Source: 34-65-8 sp964516135 (GTDB lineage: Bacteria; Pseudomonadota; Alphaproteobacteria; Sphingomonadales; Sphingomonadaceae). Taken from it: a stretch of 64,000 nt of DNA. Under the pieces are notes generated by a model. That model had not been told where the DNA came from. It did no database searches and was given only the letters and a program-made list of their open reading frames with translations. The position numbers and the translations under genes are program-made. Shown piece after piece: positions 57,747 to 64,000 of this stretch. Each line of letters opens with the position of its first letter. Within the stretch, counting starts at the first letter, position 1. The stretch covers positions 124,001-188,000 of the forward strand of contig CAZEWN010000001.1 in NCBI GenBank assembly GCA_964516135.1, written 5' to 3'.

Positions 57747-59863
57747 TTGCTCTTCGCGGGCTTCAGCCAGCGTTCGAGCCAGGCGAACACAGTGTCGTGC
57801 CACTGGACCGAATTCTTGGCCCCTAGCACCCAGTGATTTTCACCAAGGAAGACCAGCAGCTGTGCCGGGATGCCGCGTTCCTGCAGTGCCGTGAACGCGC
57901 CAAGGCCCTGGGTGTAAGGCACGCGGAAATCGCGTTCGCCCAGGACGACCAGCATTGGCGTTTGCCACTTGTCGACATGGTGGACCGGGTTCCATTTCTC
58001 ATAAGTCTCCGCCGCTTCGGCATAACTGCCGCCGAAATCCCAGCGGGGAAACCACAATTCCTCAGTCGAATAATAGAACGCCCGGGTGTCGAACAGCCCG
58101 TTGTGGTTGACCAGGCACTTGAACCGGTCGGGCCATTGCCCGGCGATCCAGTTCATCATGTACCCGCCGTAGCTCGCGCCCATCGCACAGGCGCGGCTGC
58201 CATCGATCGCCGGATCGTGTTCGAGCGCCGCGGCGAGGCCTTTCTGCAGATCCTCAAGCGGCTTGCCCCCCCAGTCACCCCGGATTGCGTCGGTGAATGC
58301 CTGGCCATAACCGGTGCTGCCGTGAAAATCGATCGACACGACGGCATAGCCCTGGCTCGCCAGGACGCGCGGGTTCCAGCGCGTCGACCACGCGTCGTTG
58401 AACGAACCCTGCGGCCCGCCGTGGACATAGAGTATCGCGGGCAACTTGCCCTGGTGCCGTTCGGGCTTGGTGATCTGGCCCCAGACCGTCGCGCCACCCG
58501 CGCCGGAAAAACTGAAACGGCTGGTCACGACCGAGGCCATCCGGCCCATCGCCGGACTGGCGATGGCGGTGATCGGCATCGCCTGGCCCCAGTCGGCAGT
58601 CCAGAACAACTCGGCCGGTGCTCCGATCGAATCGCGCGTGAACAGCATCCCGCCCGTGTCGAGGGGTGTGACGTTACCGATGTGCGCCTCGTTCCCGGGC
58701 ACCAGGTCGAGTTTTTCGATTGCGCCACCAAATGGATCGATCCGGAACGCTGGTGTGTCGAGCACGTCCTGCGCCGTGGCGATCAGCGCGCGCGAATCAG
58801 GGGTCCAGGCTATCGAGCCGATCGAACGGTCGAGCCGGTCGCTTACGCGCGTTACTAGCCCGCGCTCCAAGTCCAGCAGTGTGACCACCTGGCGATCCGC
58901 TTCATAACCTGGCTGGGCCATCGCAAGATAGGCCAGCCACTTGCCATCGGGCGACGGAGCCGGGCTGAAGTCGTAAGCCGCGTTCGCGGAGGTGAGATTC
59001 TCCGGTTTGCGCCCATCGAGGCGTGACCGGTAGATGTCGGTATTCGTCGAGACTGGCTCGCGCGCGTCCGCCTGGCGCGCGACGAAATACAACGCCGAAC
59101 CGTCGGGCGCCCAGGCAAGATCTTCGCCGCCGCCGAACGGCTTGTGCGGAGTGTCGCCGACCAGCGCGCCCTCTCCCGCCGGACCGTCGACCGCGATACC
59201 TTCGCCGACCGCGCCCTCCGCCAGCAGGTCGTATACCCGCACCCGTGCGAACGTGCCGGGGGTTTCCCATTGGTCCCAGTGCCGTACGAAGCCGACCGCC
59301 CCGTCATAGAGGCGGCCATCGCCGGGGCCGGGAAGATGGGCCTTGCCGTCGCCGGCGCAGCCGAAAGCGTCGCAATCACGCGCAATCTCACCCCAGACCG
59401 CGATCCTGTTGCCTGCCGGGGACAAAGCGAATCCATCCACAGAGTGCGCGAAGCGCGTGACCTGTTCCGGTGTGCCGACAGCGCCGTTCGGCCCCACTGC
59501 TGCACGCCACACCTGGCTAATTCCGGTCGCACCGTCGGGGGCGCGGCTGGACAGGAAGTAGAGCTTGCCATCGGGACCATGCGCGAATGCACTGGCCGGG
59601 CCGCCAAGATCCAGTTGGACCGGTCGCGCCTCGGGATCGGTCAGGTCGCGCAACCAAGCCTGGGTGCTGCGGGTGAGAGTGTCGGCATCGGTGACGGTAA
59701 CGGGATAGACCACCCACCCCCCGCCGGGGGCCACGCTGGGCGCCCCAAGCCGGGGCAAGGTCACGAGGTCGCGCGCGCTCATCGGCGCGGGTTCCTGGGC
59801 GGCGGCGGGGATGGCGGCCAAGCTGGCGGCCAAGACGATAATCGACCCGAAATGTCTTGTCAT
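57743..59863 (-). CDS. S9 family (prolyl oligopeptidase-like) serine peptidase
   Basis: Exported dipeptidyl/oligopeptidyl peptidase. The ATG at 59863 gives 706 residues with a signal peptide ending in AAAQ. N-terminal seven-blade beta-propeller (residues 40-420) and C-terminal catalytic domain with GASYGGYM near residue 545 holding the nucleophile; the triad histidine lies in GENHWV. Probably releases peptides in the periplasm. Confidence 0.93.
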   Translation of the reverse strand: MTRHFGSIIVLAASLAAIPAAAQEPAPMSARDLVTLPRLGAPSVAPGGGWVVYPVTVTDADTLTRSTQAWLRDLTDPEARPVQLDLGGPASAFAHGPDGKLYFLSSRAPDGATGISQVWRAAVGPNGAVGTPEQVTRFAHSVDGFALSPAGNRIAVWGEIARDCDAFGCAGDGKAHLPGPGDGRLYDGAVGFVRHWDQWETPGTFARVRVYDLLAEGAVGEGIAVDGPAGEGALVGDTPHKPFGGGEDLAWAPDGSALYFVARQADAREPVSTNTDIYRSRLDGRKPENLTSANAAYDFSPAPSPDGKWLAYLAMAQPGYEADRQVVTLLDLERGLVTRVSDRLDRSIGSIAWTPDSRALIATAQDVLDTPAFRIDPFGGAIEKLDLVPGNEAHIGNVTPLDTGGMLFTRDSIGAPAELFWTADWGQAMPITAIASPAMGRMASVVTSRFSFSGAGGATVWGQITKPERHQGKLPAILYVHGGPQGSFNDAWSTRWNPRVLASQGYAVVSIDFHGSTGYGQAFTDAIRGDWGGKPLEDLQKGLAAALEHDPAIDGSRACAMGASYGGYMMNWIAGQWPDRFKCLVNHNGLFDTRAFYYSTEELWFPRWDFGGSYAEAAETYEKWNPVHHVDKWQTPMLVVLGERDFRVPYTQGLGAFTALQERGIPAQLLVFLGENHWVLGAKNSVQWHDTVFAWLERWLKPAKSK

Positions 59864-59975
59864 GCGGCGCAGGACTACTCGCGCGCGCCTGCCGCGCAAG
59901 GGGTTTCAGCGTGCCGAGCCTGGTTTTCGCCGGTTCAGCACCTCATGGGAACCCGGGTCGTGTCCCGCGGTTGCG

Positions 59976-60455
59976 CTATCCGCGTTTGCCCGCGATCCTG
60001 CTGATTTCTGAACGCACCATCTTCTCTACCATGCCGGGCAGATTGGCGTCGAGCCATTCACTCAGCATCGGGCGCAGCATCTCGCGAACCAGCCCCTCGA
60101 GCGAGGTTTCACCTGATCGGACGATGCGCGGCTGCGCGCCGGGCTCCGCCAACATGGCCAGCGCTGCGAAGTTCTGGCGCATCGCATCGCAGGCGGCTTC
60201 CGTCGTCAACGGTGCGTCGTCCGTCGCCGCTTCATCCATGTCGGCCGGCGCTATCTCGGCTTGATGTTCCTCCATCAACTCCGCTTCTCCCAGGTCGAGC
60301 ACTTCGTCAGCCTCGTCATCATCGACCGGTTCCACGACACCTTGCGATTCGCGACGGCGGCGCTGTTCGAGAGCGATCACCCGGCTGTCGCGCGCCATGA
60401 CCTTCTTGATCGATTCAAGGATTTCCTCGACCGACGATTCGTTATCCTGGTGCAT
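59976..60455 (-). CDS. popZ: PopZ (DUF2497) polar organising protein
   Basis: In Caulobacter PopZ forms a polar matrix that tethers ParB and the origin. The 159-residue protein has the N-terminal helix SVEEILESIKKVMARD (residues 8-23), a long acidic linker (about residues 30-95) and the C-terminal oligomerisation part with LRPMLSEWLDANLP and MVEKMVRSEISRI. It is 11 kb from the predicted origin and 20 kb from parS. Confidence 0.93.
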   Translation of the reverse strand: MHQDNESSVEEILESIKKVMARDSRVIALEQRRRRESQGVVEPVDDDEADEVLDLGEAELMEEHQAEIAPADMDEAATDDAPLTTEAACDAMRQNFAALAMLAEPGAQPRIVRSGETSLEGLVREMLRPMLSEWLDANLPGMVEKMVRSEISRIAGKRG

Positions 60456-60487
60456 GCGCCCCGCTCCTGCCCCGTTGCCCCCTGACG

Positions 60488-61957
60488 TCAGCGCGAAGGC
60501 GTGACGTCGTTCGATGGGGCCGGAATTGACGCATCGGGCGCGGGAATGTCAACCGTCCTCGTGGCCTGGGCCATCGGGTCGGGATCGCGTTGCCAGTCCC
60601 AAATGATCCCGCGCACGCGGTCGTAATTCAAGGTGGGGTCGTAGAGCAGCCCCTCTTCGCCCAGCCCCAGGTCGCGCGCTTCCGCCCGGCCCATCGCGGC
60701 GAGCAGACTGAAACCGGCGACATAAGCGTTGCGCCGTGCGGTCACCAACTGCACCCGTGCGCTGAGCAACTCCTGTTCCGCGTTAAGCACATCGAGGATG
60801 GTACGGTTGCCGATGGAGTTTTCCGCCCTTACGCCTTCCAAGCTCAGCTCCGCGGCGGAAACGGCGGTTTGCGAACTCTGGATGATCGCACTGGCTGCTT
60901 GCCAGCTGGCATAGGCAGCGCGCGTTTGCGCGATCACGTCACGCTCGGCCGCGATGACTGTCTCCAGCGCTGCTGCCGAGCGCGCCTGCGCCTGGCGTTG
61001 GAGAGCGGCAGGCCGACCGCCCTGAAACAGCGGGATGGATACCTGGACTCCCGCCTGTGCGGCCGTCGCGGTCTGCGCCACGCTGGTGCCGATGTTACCG
61101 CCCAACGTGCCCAGGAAATTCTGGTAATCATATCCCGTAAACACCGACACCCGCGGCAAGCGGCCCGCCCCGGCGACGTCGATATCGTAACCCGCCGCGT
61201 CGGCCCGTTCGCGCGACGCGATCAGGTCCGGGTTGTCCTCCAGAGCGATTGCAACCGCCGCCTCAGGGCTGGCGGGCAGACCCGGCAACGGCGGCGGCGG
61301 CTCCAGGTTTTCCGGAAACGATCCGACGAGCGCGATATAGTTCTCACGCGCGGAGATCAGGTTGGACTGGGCGGTACGCAGATCGCCTTGGGCCAATGCC
61401 AGCCGCGCCTGCGACTGGGCCACATCCGTACGGGTCAGGTCGCCAATTTCGAACCTGTCGCTGGTCGCCTGGACATTGACCGCGAGCACCTCGACCTGGT
61501 TCGCGGAAAGGGCGACCAAAGCCTGGCCGCGTAGCACGTCCATGTAGGCGGCAACGACTTGCGAGAAGATCGCGGATTCGGTGCCGCGCAAATCCGCCCG
61601 CCCGGCTTGGACCCGCTCCTCGGCGGCGCGCACCGCATTCCTGACGGCACCCCCCGAATAGATCGGTACGCCAAGGTCAACGCCTGCGTTGATTGCCCGT
61701 TCGGGCGCGGTAAACGCGGTCGCGTTCTGTTTGAGGAACTCGATGTACTGCGCCGAAGCATCGACTTGTGGCAGGCCCGCCGCCCGTTCGATCGGCACCC
61801 CTTCATCGGTCGCGCGCTGTTGCGCCCGGCTCGCCTGGAGCGTTGGATTGGTGCGATAGGCTTCGGCCAGCGCATCGCGCAAGGTATCGGCCCGCGCAGG
61901 CACTGCGATGGCGACAGCCCCGGCAAGGAGCGCGAGATGCGCGGCGCGGCGGGGCAC
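60488..61957 (-). CDS. tolC: TolC family outer membrane efflux protein
   Basis: Outer membrane channel for efflux or type I secretion. The start is GTG at 61957, two bases after the methyltransferase stop. 489 residues with a signal peptide (ends ARA) and paired alpha-helical repeats with the conserved segments LRDALAEAYRTNPTL and NSIGNRTILDVLNAEQELL. The inner-membrane partner is not in the window. Confidence 0.93.
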   Translation of the reverse strand: MPRRAAHLALLAGAVAIAVPARADTLRDALAEAYRTNPTLQASRAQQRATDEGVPIERAAGLPQVDASAQYIEFLKQNATAFTAPERAINAGVDLGVPIYSGGAVRNAVRAAEERVQAGRADLRGTESAIFSQVVAAYMDVLRGQALVALSANQVEVLAVNVQATSDRFEIGDLTRTDVAQSQARLALAQGDLRTAQSNLISARENYIALVGSFPENLEPPPPLPGLPASPEAAVAIALEDNPDLIASRERADAAGYDIDVAGAGRLPRVSVFTGYDYQNFLGTLGGNIGTSVAQTATAAQAGVQVSIPLFQGGRPAALQRQAQARSAAALETVIAAERDVIAQTRAAYASWQAASAIIQSSQTAVSAAELSLEGVRAENSIGNRTILDVLNAEQELLSARVQLVTARRNAYVAGFSLLAAMGRAEARDLGLGEEGLLYDPTLNYDRVRGIIWDWQRDPDPMAQATRTVDIPAPDASIPAPSNDVTPSR

Positions 61958-61959
61958 GG

Positions 61960-62553
61960 TCAGAAAGTCCAGCCCTTGGGCTTGTCGAATTCGCCCAGGC
62001 GCGGGATGCCGATTTCGGCGAGCGGCAGGAAGGCGATGTCGTTGCCCGATCGCCGCCCGATCGCAAGCCGCGTGACGCCGTTCACCGCGAGCCCGGTCAC
62101 CACGCGTCCATCCTCCGCCATGCGCTTGACCAGCGCGGGGGGCAAGTGCTCCACCGCGCCATCAACGGCCAGCAGGGTGAAATCACCCTTTCGACGGCTC
62201 GTCCCGGATGCATCCTCCGGGGTCACGATCTCAAGCATGCCGACCAGCGGACGCAGCAGCTCGGCAAGGTAGCCCGCGCCACTTTCGACCACCAGCGCGC
62301 GGTCTGCCGCCGTCGGTTTGGCTTCAGCCAGCAGCATGCCATAATAGAGCGGCGCGGCGAGGCGGCGCCCGTTGCCGAGCGGGATCGCGCGGTCAATATA
62401 AGCGGTTGCCCGGGCACCTTCGGGCACGAAATCCTCGCGCGCGACGGCACCCATCCGGTCGAGCACAAAGCCCTCGTTGACGCCGCTGGTCCGTAGCTGG
62501 CTGTCGAGCATCGCGCGGCGCGCGGCGGCAAAATCGATCGTTGCGGTTTGCAT
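61960..62553 (-). CDS. Protein-L-isoaspartate methyltransferase-like protein (degenerate SAM motif)
   Basis: PCMT-type fold, 197 residues from ATG 62553. N-terminal MLDSQLRTSGV and FVPEGARATAYIDRAIPLG match PCMT. The SAM-binding motif GxGxG reads VESGAGYL, with Glu-Ser in place of the first glycine, so methyltransferase activity is doubtful. The gene leads the tolC operon. Such a pairing with tolC appears conserved in sphingomonads from memory; a regulatory or stability role is possible. Confidence 0.8.
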   Translation of the reverse strand: MQTATIDFAAARRAMLDSQLRTSGVNEGFVLDRMGAVAREDFVPEGARATAYIDRAIPLGNGRRLAAPLYYGMLLAEAKPTAADRALVVESGAGYLAELLRPLVGMLEIVTPEDASGTSRRKGDFTLLAVDGAVEHLPPALVKRMAEDGRVVTGLAVNGVTRLAIGRRSGNDIAFLPLAEIGIPRLGEFDKPKGWTF

Positions 62554-62568
62554 CTTACCCCGGCAAGC

Positions 62569-62597
62569 TGTATTACATCTATAATACACATCGTCAA
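62569..62597 (-). promoter_or_regulatory. Promoter of the methyltransferase-tolC operon with palindromic operator
   Basis: On the minus strand TTGACG (62592-62597) and TAATAC (62570-62575) are spaced by 16 bases, a good -35/-10 pair in a GC-rich genome. A palindrome TGTATTA-N6-TAATACA (62569-62588) covers the -10 and spacer, so a bound repressor would block the polymerase. The transcript would begin near 62563, about ten bases from the ATG at 62553. Regulator identity is not visible; the gene itself could be distant. Confidence 0.65.
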
Positions 62598-62732
62598 CCG
62601 GCCATGCGACCGGGTGCATCGCGCCTTAGGCCAGCCGCGCCGGGCCGCCAAGCGCTTTGGAATTGGGGTCGTGACCTAGGAAGCCGCCGCGCGTATGGGG
62701 CGGGGCAATCGACCGGAAGGAGTGTGGTTTCG

Positions 62733-64000
62733 ATGAGCGACATGATCACGATCAAGGAAGCGGACCTGATCGAAAGCGTCGCCGACGCGCTCCAGTTCAT
62801 CTCGTACTATCATCCGATGGACTATATTCGCGCGCTGGGAGCGGCTTACGAAGCAGAGCAGGGGCCGGCGGCAAAGGACGCGATCGCGCAGATCCTGACC
62901 AACAGCCGCATGTGCGCCGAAGGGCACCGGCCGATCTGCCAGGATACCGGCATCGTCAATGTGTTCGTCAAGTGGGGCCAGAACTGTCGGCTCGAATCCG
63001 CGATGAGCCTGCAGGACGTGGTCGATGAAGGGGTTCGCCGCGCCTATAACCATCCCGACAACAAGCTGCGCGCTTCGATCCTGGCGGACCCCGCCTTCAC
63101 CCGTCGCAACACCCGGGACAACACGCCGTGCGTGCTGTCGGTCGAGTTGGTGCCGGGCAACGAGGTCAGCATCGATGTCGCGGCCAAGGGTGGCGGCAGC
63201 GAGAACAAGTCCAAGTTCAAGATGATGAACCCCAGCGACAATATCGTCGATTGGGTGATCGAGCAGATCCCGCTGATGGGCGCGGGCTGGTGCCCGCCGG
63301 GGATGCTCGGCATCGGCATCGGCGGCACGGCGGAACACTGCATGAAGCTCGCCAAGCTCAGCCTGATGGAACCGATCGACATGGCGCAGCTGAAGCAGCG
63401 CGGCGCGAAGATTGACCTCGAGCAGCTGCGCATCGACATTTTCGACGCAGTCAACGCGCAAGGGGTGGGCGCACAGGGACTGGGTGGTCTGTCGACAGTG
63501 CTCGACGTGAAAATCCTCGATGCGCCGTGCCACGCCGCGGGCAAGCCGGTGGCGATGATCCCCAACTGCGCCGCCACGCGCCACGCCCACTTCACCCTCG
63601 ACGGATCAGGCCCGGCGTACCTTGAACAGCCTGACCTTTCACAATGGCCGGATGTGCAATGGGAGCCCGACGCGGCGGCCAAGCGCGTCGATCTCGACAA
63701 CCTGACGCCGGCCGAGGTGGCGAGCTGGCAGCACGGCGACCGGCTGCTGCTAAGTGGCAGGATGCTGACCGGGCGCGATGCCGCGCACAAGCGCATCCAG
63801 GAGATGCTAGCGAAGGGCGAGGAGCTGCCGGTCGATTTCCGCGGTCGCGCGATTTACTACGTCGGCCCAGTCGACCCGGTGCTGGGCGAGGTCGTCGGCC
63901 CGGCTGGCCCGACCACAGCCACCCGCATGGACAAATTTACCGAAACGATGCTTGGCCTCGGCCTGCTGGCGATGATTGGCAAGGCCGAGCGCGGGCAGGG
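62733..64000 (+). CDS. fumA: Class I fumarate hydratase, 5' part
   Basis: [4Fe-4S] fumarase interconverting fumarate and malate. The ATG at 62733 has GGAAGGAG at 62715-62722. 422 residues are visible before the right edge; the family is about 500-550. Key motifs include ICQDTGIVNVF (first cluster ligand near residue 75), the GGSENKSKFKM and MLGIGIGGTAEHCMK segments with a second ligand, and PCHAAGKP. The C-terminal domain continues with the IYYVGPVDP and PAGPTTATRMD motifs. Divergent from the methyltransferase-tolC operon. Confidence 0.95.
   Translation, partial: MSDMITIKEADLIESVADALQFISYYHPMDYIRALGAAYEAEQGPAAKDAIAQILTNSRMCAEGHRPICQDTGIVNVFVKWGQNCRLESAMSLQDVVDEGVRRAYNHPDNKLRASILADPAFTRRNTRDNTPCVLSVELVPGNEVSIDVAAKGGGSENKSKFKMMNPSDNIVDWVIEQIPLMGAGWCPPGMLGIGIGGTAEHCMKLAKLSLMEPIDMAQLKQRGAKIDLEQLRIDIFDAVNAQGVGAQGLGGLSTVLDVKILDAPCHAAGKPVAMIPNCAATRHAHFTLDGSGPAYLEQPDLSQWPDVQWEPDAAAKRVDLDNLTPAEVASWQHGDRLLLSGRMLTGRDAAHKRIQEMLAKGEELPVDFRGRAIYYVGPVDPVLGEVVGPAGPTTATRMDKFTETMLGLGLLAMIGKAERGQ

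Noticed and set aside
1..64000. tRNA or rRNA genes, CRISPR arrays, insertion sequences, prophage and integrative elements
   Set aside because: I looked for T-arm consensus, regular repeats, transposase and integrase motifs and terminal repeats, and found none; a covariance-model search could still reveal a small RNA.

Overview
The window reads as a contiguous stretch of a GC-rich (about 65 %) alphaproteobacterial chromosome, most likely Sphingomonadales and plausibly Erythrobacteraceae. Support comes from the gene order proA-nadD-rsfS-rlmH-EnvC-S41 peptidase, from families typical of alphaproteobacteria (DUF1013, DUF1192, DUF1491, DUF6489, PopZ/DUF2497) and from the order hemE / ppsR-maf-aroE-coaE-dnaQ. 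I see no insertion sequence, prophage, CRISPR array, tRNA or rRNA. Genes are packed tightly, with many ATGA/GTGA/TGATG overlaps.

Layout. 1-9 kb is a leftward run for envelope and housekeeping functions (proA, nadD, rsfS, rlmH, EnvC-like protein, S41 protease, dsbB, coq7, a secreted small protein, wecB cut by the left edge), interrupted by one rightward UDP-sugar epimerase. 9-17 kb holds an M23 peptidase-bactofilin pair, an acyl-CoA ligase, a DUF1013 regulator, a glycosyltransferase/metallophosphoesterase pair, a GST and a quinone reductase. 17-23 kb carries clpA and a ligase-associated exonuclease plus an ATP-dependent DNA ligase. 23-27 kb is a leftward M23-hemB-GNAT-GNAT-gamma-carbonic-anhydrase group. 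27-31 kb is a rightward helicase-S4-ferredoxin-carD group ended by a strong terminator. 31-38 kb contains a lipoprotein, a Sua5-type tRNA-modification enzyme, an acyl-CoA dehydrogenase with a DUF815 ATPase, a PQQ-type sugar dehydrogenase, a free-methionine-sulfoxide reductase and a glycine-zipper protein.

38-55 kb looks like the replication-origin region. parB-parA-rsmG-mnmG-mnmE carries three near-perfect parS sites. It is followed by a BLUF blue-light sensor, rho, hemJ and hemE. The 326-base gap between divergent hemE and ppsR is the position where Caulobacter and Rickettsia have oriC. The gap has an AT-rich patch, DnaA-box-like sequences and six GANTC (CcrM) sites. Transcription on both sides points away from it. 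Rightward follow ppsR, maf, aroE, coaE, dnaQ, hpf, ptsN, a thioesterase, DUF1491 and a SleB-type hydrolase.

55-64 kb carries xthA, an ErpA-type protein, a CBS protein, a small membrane protein, a thioredoxin-like ferredoxin, an S9 peptidase, a PopZ homologue, an outer-membrane TolC with a degenerate methyltransferase under one apparent operator-promoter, and a class I fumarase cut by the right edge. The most interesting observations are the origin/partition layout (oriC candidate, parS, ParAB, PopZ within about 22 kb), a five-fold GANTC cluster in the M23-bactofilin promoter, a palindromic operator in the methyltransferase-tolC promoter, a hairpin burying the start codon of the DNA-repair exonuclease, and mutually exclusive hairpins between hemE and hemJ.
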